Below, piece after piece: positions 33,123 to 44,283 of a DNA stretch of 64,000 nt. The notes beneath the pieces are model-generated. The model did no database searches and was not told the origin of the DNA. It saw only the letters and a list, made by a program, of their open reading frames with translations. The stretch comes from Halichondria panicea. Lineage: Eukaryota > Porifera > Demospongiae > Suberitida > Halichondriidae. The stretch spans positions 3,718,830 to 3,782,829 of the forward strand of contig NC_087389.1 of assembly GCF_963675165.1 (NCBI RefSeq), in the 5' to 3' direction. The number at the start of each line of letters is the position of its first letter. Position 1 is the first letter of the stretch. The position numbers and the translations under genes were made by a program.

Positions 33123-34907
33123 ATGGGAGTACCCAAGTTGAAGAAGTTTGTGTCCAGTAGCAAAGGATGGGACACAATACAAGTGTCAGGCAAAGTAGTC
33201 ATCGATGGCAACTCACTCTGCTATAATCTGAACAAACAGCATGAGTGGAAGTTTGGAGGTGATTACAAAGACTTCTATGAAACGGTTACAGTGTACATTC
33301 GAGAGCTCAAGGCATTAGGAATAGAGCCGTACATTGTGGTGGATGGTATGGATCACGATGACAGCAAGTATCAGACGTACATAGCGAGAAACGAGGATAG
33401 AATCAACCGAATCGCTATCAGTCAATCCAGGGGCACTACACCACATAACGTCGTTCGTCCGTTGTTCACACAGACTGTGTTTGTTGATGCAGTGAGAGAT
33501 TCAAAGACAAAATTCTTTGTAGCAGACGGAGAGGCAGATCGAGATATCGCATTACTCGCCAATAGTTTATCTTGTCCTGTTATCAGCGAAGATTCAGACT
33601 TCTTCATTTTCAACATTGAAGCTGGCTACATACCATTGAATGGTGATGACCAACAAACACGGATCGATTTACAAAAGCCAGTCAAGCGATATCAGTATAA
33701 GGAATTCGATGAAAGCTTCAGCCTAAACCAAGAACAGAGGCTGTTTTTTCCTTTTATTCTAGGCAATGATTTCCACAATGGTGCCAAACAGTCCTCACTG
33801 CAATTAACCTCACGCACACCTCTTCACGCAATCGCAAGAAAGTTATCAACGCTCGATTTCAGCGACGCAACTTTGACACAATTCGTTTGTCCGAACCCCA
33901 TAAGCCAGATGGAAAAGATCAAATTGTACTACAGAGGGACAGCTCAATCATTTGATGACCTTACATCTACCAGTTCACTTCTGGAGTTGTATCCACACAC
34001 CCCGGAGTGGATCATGCAAGAGTACAAGAATGGTAGGTTCATGGCTCCAATAATGAGTCTTGCAACTTGCCCTACTACAAAGCGGTGGCGACACACAATA
34101 GTAGTCGAAGATTTCAGTCAACAAAGTGCGTGGAAGATTACGGAAATCGCGAAGAAGTTTATCATTGGGGCTTTACTCGGTGACGAAGCAAATAAGCATC
34201 ACATAATGGCAACTGCAGTTAAAACCTCTGACAAACCATCATCACATCACAGACATCGTATCCAATCGTATCCATCAGTGACTAGAGTAGACTCAAAACT
34301 TTTATTGATGGACACCGAGGTCATCTTAGCTCCAAAGCATACCACAATTCTATCTGTGCCACTAAAAGATGTTCCGCAAGTGCCAGTCACTGCTCGCAAG
34401 GAGATAATGTATCGTGTGTTTCACTATACCGAGCCTGCTGAGTCGGACATTCCTGAGGGGCTACAGTTAGCCATGATTGCAGGGCGCTGCTGGGTACGTA
34501 AAGTAGCTTGCGACAATACACACCTGATTCAGTCACTCGTATGCTGTATTCTAACCTGCTATGGCCATTTTCAAATGATTGATCGAAAATACGGATGTAA
34601 GTTAGCTCAACATGAGATTCTGTTTTTTCTACACTCCTATGCTCAGTGGCAGTGTCTACTACATCACGTTATCGCATTTAACCAAGTTCTAAGCCACCCC
34701 TTTCCATACACAAGCCCTGCTAGGCTATTCTCTTCAAGTTTACTTCTACACTTCTACCAGCAGACCTCACAGGTCCTACAAGAAAAGATGGACACATTGG
34801 CAACGAGTATGCTACAAATAATTACAGAGAGCAAGTATTCTACTGAAAGTTTGAAAGATATTGAACTAGAGCCTTCGCAGACAAAGAAACGTCGCACTAC
34901 ATACTGA
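33123..34907 (+). CDS. ASTE1-like: ASTE1/asteroid-like protein (copy D)
   Basis: An intronless gene of 594 residues starts MGVPKLKKFV. Metal-site residues read from the sequence are D28 (VVIDG), D74 (VVDG), E137/D139/D141 (GEADRD), D157/D159 (EDSDFF) and D216 (LGNDFH). The C-terminal region has VVEDF, SAWKI, CWVRK, AQWQCLLHHVIAFNQVL and TSPARLFSSSL. The C-terminus is basic (KKRRTTY) and could be a nuclear localisation signal. The gene lies antisense within the long exportin-5 intron. Copy D' at 50395 is its tandem duplicate. Copy D has about 17 extra residues around position 365-385 relative to D'. AATAAA lies at 35054-35059. Confidence 0.9.
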   Translation: MGVPKLKKFVSSSKGWDTIQVSGKVVIDGNSLCYNLNKQHEWKFGGDYKDFYETVTVYIRELKALGIEPYIVVDGMDHDDSKYQTYIARNEDRINRIAISQSRGTTPHNVVRPLFTQTVFVDAVRDSKTKFFVADGEADRDIALLANSLSCPVISEDSDFFIFNIEAGYIPLNGDDQQTRIDLQKPVKRYQYKEFDESFSLNQEQRLFFPFILGNDFHNGAKQSSLQLTSRTPLHAIARKLSTLDFSDATLTQFVCPNPISQMEKIKLYYRGTAQSFDDLTSTSSLLELYPHTPEWIMQEYKNGRFMAPIMSLATCPTTKRWRHTIVVEDFSQQSAWKITEIAKKFIIGALLGDEANKHHIMATAVKTSDKPSSHHRHRIQSYPSVTRVDSKLLLMDTEVILAPKHTTILSVPLKDVPQVPVTARKEIMYRVFHYTEPAESDIPEGLQLAMIAGRCWVRKVACDNTHLIQSLVCCILTCYGHFQMIDRKYGCKLAQHEILFFLHSYAQWQCLLHHVIAFNQVLSHPFPYTSPARLFSSSLLLHFYQQTSQVLQEKMDTLATSMLQIITESKYSTESLKDIELEPSQTKKRRTTY

Positions 34908-37435
34908 ACTATAAGTATATACCGTAAGGTGACAGGTATAATAATAATATTAAATGCGACTTTAGAGTTTTATACTGACCATTTTTCAAATTATCCGTGA
35001 ATTCAAATTTTACAGTTTCCTCTCATTTGCTAACATCACATGCAGTAAATGTTAATAAAATTTAATACAATTATAGAGTGCACATAATATGCAATAGTGT
35101 ACATCAAAATTTTAATTGAAATACATTGAAGATCATAAATGCACTAAAAACATAGTGATTCAGTATCGTTATGCATACAAGCAACGAAGTCATGCCACAG
35201 TGAAAGCAAAATTAAGATCGATACAATCCATGCACAATGAAATGCAAAAAATCGGTCACGATTAAAGTATTTATGTGGTAATATTTCTCTTCACCACCAG
35301 CTCCAAGCCTAGAGTCAAAATGCAAGCTTCCACAATTACGTGTTAATATACAGCATTTTATTAGACATCTGTTCATCTCCTTTGGGAAAATGTGTTCCGA
35401 CTCAATGCATGGTCATATATATGAACAGAGCCATATATTATGCCAACAGAAGGAACAGTTGTTGATCACAACACCACGAAAGAAAATTTACGGAACTAAC
35501 TGTTCATCTCAACAACACCGACTGAGGAAGAAATATCTACTAATCGAAAAATCAATCTCACAGCTCAAAGAAAGAATCGAAGTATTGCAGGATCTCTCAA
35601 AGCCTTCGCTGAATATCTACCGTAGACAATCAACAAAAGAATCGAAGTATTGCAGGATCTCTCGAAGCTTTCGCTGAATATCTACTGTAGACAATCAACA
35701 AATCTCGATTGTGCATGGCATGCATAGAGATTTTATCAATATGAATAATTATACTATTCATGCACTCCTGATTATAGCAACTGTTTTTAAATGTACCTGC
35801 AGGTTGTAACAGAAGAACCCGTTGTTGATCACAACACCACGAAAGAAGCTTTCAGAGCTGACACGTATCGAGCTATCTGTTCATCTCAACAACACGAAAG
35901 AATAACACATCAATCAACAAATATCGACTGGGGCACAAAGTTCAGAGTTCATAATTATAATCATATATTACTATCAACGTAAATCGTCTCTCCAATTGCA
36001 CTGTCTGTGCATGCAAAGTCATCATATCCCTGTAAAGCCAGTTGTTGATCACATGCAACAATACAATACGTTCACCGGCATAGAGTTCCTTATATCAAAT
36101 ACATAATAGATGCTCTGCACCCAAATCAACATAGCCTTAGCTTGTGATTTTAGCCCTTACGTTTGCTTGCATGAACAGAGACACGTGCATGAATACCAGC
36201 CATCACGAAAAACCAGCTGTTGATTACAACACCACGAAAGAAGATTTCACAGCTGACATGGAGCTATCAGCTCATCTCAACAACACGAAAGAAAAATTTC
36301 ACCGTTGACAATCAAATAACTCGACTGTATAGCATAGAGTTCACTTATACTTTGACAGATTGCAGATTGCAGACGGACGGATCTTCACGAAATCTCTTGA
36401 TAGAACTAAATATGGTTCGACAAAATCATCAAACAGCACTCCTAAAGAAAGTTCTTCACAATAGCTAGTGTAATTAAACTATTATAGCTACATAGACACA
36501 GTGGCATGGTGGCTAATCCACTTACTTATGCTAGCAGCTACACATATACATGTCCAACAGCATGGTCACTTTATGTTGAGATGAAACCAAGCGAAGGATC
36601 ACATGAGCTAGTGTGTGGGATTTAATATCATAGAGATCTCCACGATAATTGCACCAGTTGACAAAAGGAACCCACAGCATGTCCGGCTTGAGCAACGTGC
36701 CATGCGCATGCATGCACAGTGCAAGGTACTCTCAATACTCATGGTAAGAGAATAAAGTTACCATTATATATATCATCGTTTTGGAGACTCTATAATTATA
36801 TACAGACTCTATAATTATATACAGACTCTATAATTATATACAAGGTATAGCTGTACATAGTGTGAGTACACTATGTAAGAGTCAAAATAAATAACTTGGG
36901 TGCATTATAATTATGCTTCAACACTGCATGCACAAGTCGAATGTTTTATGCCGACTGCACTGCATGCAATAACATTACGGGTTATATATATATTTTTTAT
37001 GACGTTATAAATATAAGCTTGTATGAAGTTAGATATAATCATGCAATTCACTATCTCAATTCCTCAAAGATGACTTGCATGCTTGTACGTGACTACAATC
37101 AACCAAAGTATGTCTGGAGACAGCTTATCAGAGGTCCTGTGTCAACTATAATATTATTACTCGATCTGCGGCATAGTCCATGAGTCACATGAAGCACAAC
37201 AATTCCAACCACATCAATTTCAACACAATTCACATACTGTACATCTTAATGCCTATATATATATAATAAGCAACTAAAAACTTGGATTAAAATCACTTAG
37301 TGGGACAATCGCTTCAAGTGCATTGGTTCACATACCAACGTTATAGCAGCACAAGCAAGGAGTAGAGAATAAGTAGTCACTACGTCCCAACTAAATTCGG
37401 ACATACAGTGCTACGTAAAGCAAATGCATATTCAC
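34908..37435. other. Spacer between copy D and exportin-5 exon 12; repeat-rich
   Basis: No gene is supported. The spacer holds the GTTGTTGATCACAAC repeat block (35458-36293). It also has a 63 bp tandem duplication at about 35577-35702, of which only one unit is present in the copy at 52800-52862, and three units of a 19-20 bp repeat (CTATAATTATATACAGA) at 36788-36842. The whole stretch is duplicated at 52129-55405. Confidence 0.7.
35458..36293. repeat. Dispersed repeats built on GTTGTTGATCACAAC..ACCACGAAAGAA
   Basis: A 27 bp motif starting GTTGTTGATCACAAC and ending ACCACGAAAGAA occurs at 35458, 35821 and, slightly changed, 36216. A second motif, TCATCTCAACAACACGAAAG, follows about 45-55 bp after the latter two, and a variant follows the first. 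The units are about 360-395 bp apart. The motif contains the near-palindrome GTTGATCACAAC. The block recurs at 52678-53453. Function is unknown. Confidence 0.75.
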
Positions 37436-40400
37436 CTTGCCCAGGTTCAAGTTTCTTCTGGACCATCTGCTCAGTGACGGTGAGAGCTTCTACAGCAGCT
37501 GTTCTTGGAATCAGAAGAGACACTTGACTAAGTATCTTTACCATCTTACCACGAAATGCTAGAAAGTAAGTTGTTGCACTTATATGTAATGTACATTTGC
37601 AAGTTAGTGCTGCACATACAATACAGTAAGCTTCATGTACAATACAATTACCACAGTTAGGGTTTAGATAAACAGTATGCTTACTCGCAAAGAAGAGCAT
37701 AAAGTCATCCGCCCCATCAAAGTCCAGACGGGAATACTCTGAACTGACATGGTCGTACACATCAGGGTCACCCACCTACAATACATGCAGGGCAAGCACA
37801 AGAGTTATATCAGTATATATGTGAGCACTTCTATAACTTTGTGATAATCCAGTGGCATATATTGCACCAAAATGATTAGTAGGAATGGGAAAAAGGGGCT
37901 GGTGCAGTATTAAAAACTTGGGGTGTCCACATTTGGTGCCGTTACCAAATTGTATGAAATCTTTGGAAAAGCCCCCAAAATAAGTGCACTACCTCTTTCA
38001 TTGTTTCAATGACACACGTTTTAATGACAGTAGGGGTAGGGCTGACTTTGAAAGTATCTTAGCAACATGCACAATGGGATAAAACCTCTGCCAACCAAGC
38101 CCATGGCCAGCAGCACTGGCTTCCGCACATGCACAGGTGCTGATGAGGTCAACAAGATATCATACCACTGATCACTATGGTATGCAAGTAAAGGACACAA
38201 CACAGATAATATGGCGGAAACTTGGTGAGGGATACACATTATTGAGAAAATTAAGCTTTTTAAATAAAAAAATATGGCTATCAACAGTTTGCAAAATGTT
38301 CATTGTATGAATCAATGCTTGATTTTCTCGAATGTTTCTCCCTCACAAAGCTTCCCGTGCTGACCTTGAGCAGTTTCTGTCGGGCTATTGTGAGGAGGTG
38401 TGTGAGGTGGTCCTTGAACACTGGGTGGTCCTTCAGGTGATTGTGGGAGAGGAACGTGATCCACACATCAGCTGACGTCAGACTCAGCAGCTGCATGTGT
38501 GGGGATGGTTAACTTGGGCCAAAACTATATACAGCATTCTTGCTTTTAGACTAGAGTTGCAGTATGCCACTATGTTAGCGGATGCAAAATATTATACAGT
38601 GGAACCCCTTTTAAAAGGCCACCCATGAAAAAGGCCAACTGTAATACAGGCACCAGTTGTGTATACAAAACAACCCTCAACAAAGGCTACTTCCGCTCAC
38701 AACAGCAAAAAGTGTACTACAAAAGCCAATGTACACCTTAGATTCAGTGTATGAAAGTAACTAGGCATAAATATATAATGCTACATGCACAATGACAGCG
38801 CTAGCTACCTGGCTGTCGTGCTTAGTGAACTCAGCCACAACCTGGAGGTACAGTTCCAGAGCCTCCGGAGGCTTGAATGTCAGAGAGTATGTCTGCAGGG
38901 ACAAGAAACAAGGGCCTGATAACAGACACACAACCATCATTGATACCACACAGATAACATTCCAGCGTATAAAGACTGACTTTGCATCTTTTGGTGGGAT
39001 CCTGCACCACACTGAAAAAACATAACAGTAATCAGATGTCCACCTGTCCACATAATGTACATATATGGCTACAAAGGTTGATAAGGGAATATTGTAGGGT
39101 TAGGTTTGCTATTGATAAGAAAGCTGTTTTTGAGCAAGCCCAATATTAACAGTGCCCCAGTCTCACAGGAGCTGTTTGAGCTAGTGCAGCCTCACATTAC
39201 TGACAGAGTAATTAATACTAAGAGTTTAAGCCTGACTATGTGGTACAATAGTGACTTTGGCTGGAGTGGTGGTCTGTGCACTGCACATGAGGGCAGATCC
39301 CTGCACTCACCCAGAGCAGTGCCAGCTGAGAGGTGCCCAAGTGGACCAGGACTTGACACACCCTCTTCAGGAACACGTACTGCTCCTCCACCACACCTTG
39401 CGAGTTGGCCAGTCTGCAAACACAGATATGTACTAAATAATAGTTTACATGCCTTCACTATACAAAAGAGTACATTGACCTTCAAGGTCACACATGTACT
39501 TTGTCATACGACAAGACAAGCTTCGAATTCGTTAACACTAAGCTGCAATGCTAAGATAAGATTACTATTATACACATATGAATGTTTGAGGGAATGAAAG
39601 TGGCAGCAATACGCATTCTATACATAATTGTACCAGCCCAAAAAAAGTAAAAGATTACCACAATGATGTAATGTCCTTCAAACCTTACACCTTACATTGA
39701 AGCAGCCATGATTCCATTGAGAGCTTCAGTGGAGAGAAGCAATGAGAGAATCGTGGTCCTGTCTCCCTCTGTCTTGCGAACATCACCCTGAAATCAAGTT
39801 AACACTACTTAACTACCATTGTGTAGTCAAAGAACATGTGCTTGATCGACAGCAAAATAATACGTACTTTTCTGGAGAGGATAGGCAGTAGACACTCACA
39901 GGCGACAGTCTTAAGTTCCTCCATCCCTATGAGGTTGTAGAGGAGCTTAATGAGCTTGGCGTCCTCCATCAGGAGGGTGGGAAACTCCACCCACTCCACA
40001 AAGCTGACTATCGTGCTCAGGGCAGTTTGACGAAGGGGCTCCGACAGAGGAGACTGGGGGATAATAGGTAAATAGTAAGGTAAAAGAGAATGGACGAGTG
40101 CATCAGTCACGCTGCGATTTTTTTTGGCTTAGTTGAAAATAGGTAAAGATCACTTCGCATAAAAGCTAAATTCAGTACTAGATAATACCTCTAAGTTGCT
40201 AATGAGAAAAGTGAAGACTGTCTGAGACTGCTGGTTGAGGGCAGCTGCCATCTCCCTCTTACGCCCTGAGGTCATGCCAGACTCGTACCCGTGGATGTCC
40301 TCAGCCAGACGACGAAATATTAGCAACACCAGCTCCACCTGGGTGGACTGGGAGGGGAGAGGTGTGACAGCATGCAAGGACTGTACTTGAAGTGGTGGCA

Positions 40401-43400
40401 TAATAGTACGCCTAATAATTATACATATTGTATAAGTAGCGAGAAACCATTGAAGTTAGACCAATATCGTATAGCAGGTAATTTTGGTCGACAAGTTGAC
40501 TTCCTTTTCCCCACGAAAACGTAAAGTGTGATTCACCGCAAAGCAGTGCAGGCAATGCAATTTTTTACTTAAGAAAATCAGTGAAACGAATTTTTTACCC
40601 CATGAAAATTACCCGCTACACGGTACTTAAATGGAAGCTGTTAATTGGCTAAAACAAACTGTGTACATAATTTTAGTGTGCTAGTGTAACATCACATTTC
40701 TCCCCTACACCCATACACACAACAGAATCACTACAATTTCAGTGCATAAAGCAATAATTATACGAGTGTAAAGACTAAAGATTATCTTACCCCACACTTT
40801 GAGACAGTCCCCAAGTCAGTGATAAACGAATCCCATCTCTGCGGCCACATCTTTTTGGCTGTTTCCACGGTGACCCTAGCCAGAGCCTCCTTAACGAAAG
40901 TGGGCTCTTGATCATAAGGAAGGAGTTTCTGCAGCATGAAAGAGAAGGAGTTGTAGTGCAGTTGAGAAGCACTGACATGATATAATTAGAGTAAAACATC
41001 AGCTAGGACTGCATGGATACAACACACAATGTTGCAGGAGCGTAGCCATCATTTTTTGAAGGGGACAAAAAGCGGTTGTAAAGTGACTGTTTACCAGCCG
41101 CGCAGCACCAAAAATGTTGACAGGAAGCCATGCTTCTTAATATGATGTCATAATTTACTTATATACCTAGTTGGGTGTGGCCCGATGTTCTATTTGCGCA
41201 GGCTAAGAACGAGAGCTAGTCTATAGATTTCGACCAGAATAGCTCACAGTTTAGAGACTACATGTAAATTGTTTTACTTGCCACTAGCTAGCTAACTGCA
41301 GCCATACTTGGACCTGTGGATTATCCCCATACTTGCAAGTCTTACTTACCCAGACATCCAATCAGTGGTTCAGCCATACATCTGAGTATCCCTTAAATTA
41401 CCTGGGATCTTCCCCTAATGTGCATGCATGTATCCAAGTTACCTAGACCATCCGGCTTCCCGCATGGTCTGTCCATGCACCTATAGCCCTTGCGTCTGTA
41501 CCAAAAGTTATCCAAACCATCCAGGATCTTCCTGGACTATTCTACCCTGACTACAGTAAGACAAGGAAGAAAAGGGGGTGCTCAGCTAGATAAAACTAGA
41601 GCACTAAAGTGCAAACCCTCAGCTGGTGACATGATAATACAGAAACCAGAGGAGTGATAATGATGCAGTGCATGTAGCATGTATGACTAGCACAGCAACT
41701 CAAGGAGCAATAAAACTAAACTAACAACTGAGACATGCACTGTGGACTGGGATCACAGCAAAGAAGCCTGGAGTCTTAGACTTAGAGAAGTATGGCTCCT
41801 GCCAGGCTGGAGAGTAGGATCCAGAGCTAGCTAAGAATCAGTCAACAGCAGCAACAACAACCAACCCAGGCCAGTCACAATTCTACTTTGACCCTATTCA
41901 ATTGTTCCTGGTACGGATCACTTCAGCAGCAAATACATATACCGTATGGGTAGAAAATTTCGAGGGTGTAAATTTTCGTGCAATTCAATATTCTGTCTTA
42001 TTTGGAAAATTTCGCGGGTAGTAAATTTCGTGGAGTTAGGGTGTGTCACTATCTCGCATGCGTAAACAAAGCCTTTCGGGGGTTTTAATTTTCGTGTTCT
42101 GCAGCCACCCACGAAAAACGCGAAATTAAAAACACCTCGAAATTTTCTACCCGTACGGTAGTCAAGGCCACGTGTAGCTATAGCTAGCTGCCAACATGCA
42201 AGTTCAAGCTTCTTAGCTTTTGCTTGACAAAGAAGCTTTAACATCAAAATCTGCCACTATTTAAACCAAGATATTGTTGTATGAAGGCTATCCATGCTGT
42301 AAACGCAGTACTGTGGCATCCAGGTGAGTAGAAAAGCCCATCACAAACAAACAAACAAACAGACCAACGGACTACTATACCCGTGGCCGCCCACGCGCGC
42401 CTCGGGTAATAACCTGAGGTGAGTATTAGAAATCCAGAAAAAAGGGGGGGATTTCCCCCTTTGCTACGCCACTGTGTTGAATACATATAGATTTCAGCAA
42501 GCTATTCATTAGTACAACTGTTGATAAAGTATACATGTACAGTAGCCCCTCGTTAATCCGGTCGCTCTTGGGACTATGCAGTTTGGCCGCGTAAGCAAGG
42601 TGGCCAGAATTCAGAAAGTGGATAATTATATGCGTATAAAGTCCATTAAAAAATCTGGTTTATATAGGGCGATCAAAACTGACTAGTTTACGGGAATAGT
42701 GAGGTGACAACCTTTCAAGGCGAGTTTTGTGCAGTAGTGATCTAGCTAGCAATTGGTGCCAAACAAAACGGTTGGTATATTGTATCGAGGTGACCGTTTA
42801 TAGGGGCGGATTAGCGAGAATCTACTATACTCACATTTGAGAGGAACTGAAGCAGGTTCAGTTGGAACTCTCTGCCATCATCCAGACTCAAGCTCCTCCA
42901 TCGATACCTAGAGAAGAGATACGGACGTATCAGTAATTAGAATATCAAGCTTAAATTAGATGGTACGAAAAACTTCTGTATCATGTTCAACTGCTAATTA
43001 GAGTTGATGCAGTCTTTTGACAATAGAGCTGCCCGCTATTTTGTATCTTGCTTAGATAGTGGTGACAACAGTTGGACTATACGAATGTAGAAGGTCTCTC
43101 TCTACTCATTGAGCATCCATCAACTCTCACTTTGTACAATATGAACACTCACTTAACAAAATGCTCCATGAGTTGCAATCCAAAGTGCCTGATGACAGGG
43201 ACGTGCTCCTCGGACAGAATGAAGCCACACCTCAAACAGTACGGACTCTCATCTTTGAACTGCTCCACTTTCTATAAAAACAAGAAATTAAAATTGACAG
43301 CTAAATGTATTTCAGTAATTCAGCAAAAGTGATACGCAAACAGGGACTTCAAACAAACAGTAGAAATCAACAGAAATCAAGCATGAAATCCGATATCTTT

Positions 43401-44053
43401 CATGAAATCACAAAATCTCAAATGAAATCGTAACAGGACTAGGCAACCATGCCTTTTTTTAAAAGGGTGTGGTCTCCAGTGTAGGTGAAGATTACACCCT
43501 TTCTTCGAACCGCACTCATTGTCTCTATTGAGATGATTTTTGTGAAGAGATTGTCTCCTATCAGTGTGCAGTGAGCAGCTCTGAACGTTGAACGCGAACA
43601 ATTAGCTAGAATCAGATGTCATTGTTCAATTACCACATCCCTAAAATGTCATGTTAACATTTACTAGGAGATTACTAGTAAGCTTACAACACTTTCATCA
43701 TGACTTGTGCTAGTCATGTTACTTTGTGCACAATATTTGTGTAGAGCTATTGGTAGTTCGGCACTCTTCCGTTCTTATTCTTATTATTATAGATCTACTC
43801 TTTCTCCTAGTATTAAGCTAGATCATAGCCCTGGTTTCAGGCTAGATCTAGATCAGGCTAGATCTAGATCAGGGTCCATAGGCAATCTATCTAGATTAGG
43901 TCTTGGAAGCACAAAACCTACCTGACTACACTCTGCTCTCTCTGCCTGAATGGACGAGGGGTCCATGATCTTGTTGACACAGGATATGAGGTCTCGACAC
44001 AGCAGCAACAAGGCATCCTGCTTCTCATGCTCAGAGGACCATTGGACAGCCAT
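37436..44053 (-). CDS. XPO5: Exportin-5, exons 1-12 for the N-terminal half (copy 1)
   Basis: Exon 1 (44053-43922) starts MAVQWSSEHEKQ and ends in phase 0. Later exons are about 43271-43145, 42908-42842, 40929-40804, 40350-40188, 40053-39869, 39787-39700, 39415-39314, 38893-38808, 38490-38365, 37775-37685 and 37558-37436. The order of matches follows human XPO5: IRHFGLQLMEHFVK, YRWRSLSL, EALARVTVE, LIFRRLAEDI, ACECLLPILSRK, QYVFLKRVCQVL, then SSEYSRLDFD. The N-terminal half of exportins carries the Ran-binding HEAT repeats. Exon 12 leaves one base of a codon open, which is completed by exon 13 at 24842. The intron between them is about 12.6 kb and contains four ASTE1-like genes. An almost identical exon set lies at 55406-61609. 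Confidence 0.9.
40468..40624. repeat. MITE, CCGTATAGCGGG family, in an exportin-5 intron (unit 1)
   Basis: The ends read CGTATAGCAGGTAATTTT and AAAATTACCCGCTACACGG. The same insertion is present in unit 2 at 58729-58885, so it predates the duplication. Confidence 0.75.
41942..42158. repeat. MITE with CCGTATGGGTAGAAAATTTC termini
   Basis: The arms CCGTATGGGTAGAAAATTTC and GAAATTTTCTACCCGTACGG are flanked by TA. It lies within an 0.8 kb segment (about 41590-42415) that is absent from the unit 2 copy of this intron. Confidence 0.8.
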
Positions 44054-44283
44054 CTTCAACCTCGTGGTCTTGCAGCATTCAGCCCCTCCCACTTCCTAAT
44101 TTTCAAGCATTCGCACTCTGTGGCATGCACTAGCCTCGATTCCAGGCCGATACGCTATGAAGTAACAATTATAGCCATAGAAAACGGGGTTCTATGAATA
44201 TCTAATGTATCGTGATACTATTGTTACATTAATTGCTCATGATCACTATCCATAAACATGCAGTGATTTAGATGCTGTAGAAT

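Noticed and set aside
35458-36293. CRISPR-like array
   Set aside because: Repeat spacing is about 360-400 bp with variable, related spacers in an animal genome; not a CRISPR architecture.
38021-38284. Minus-strand frame between exportin-5 exons 10 and 11
   Set aside because: Kept open in unit 1, but human XPO5 has no matching segment and exon 10 joins exon 11 directly in frame; treated as intron.
39106-39597. 163-codon plus-strand frame across exportin-5 exon 8
   Set aside because: Antisense shadow of a conserved exon; the same shadow appears in unit 2 at 57447.
41590-42415. Possible extra exon or gene in the 0.8 kb segment private to exportin-5 copy 1
   Set aside because: The segment is mostly a MITE and low-identity repeat sequence with short frames only.
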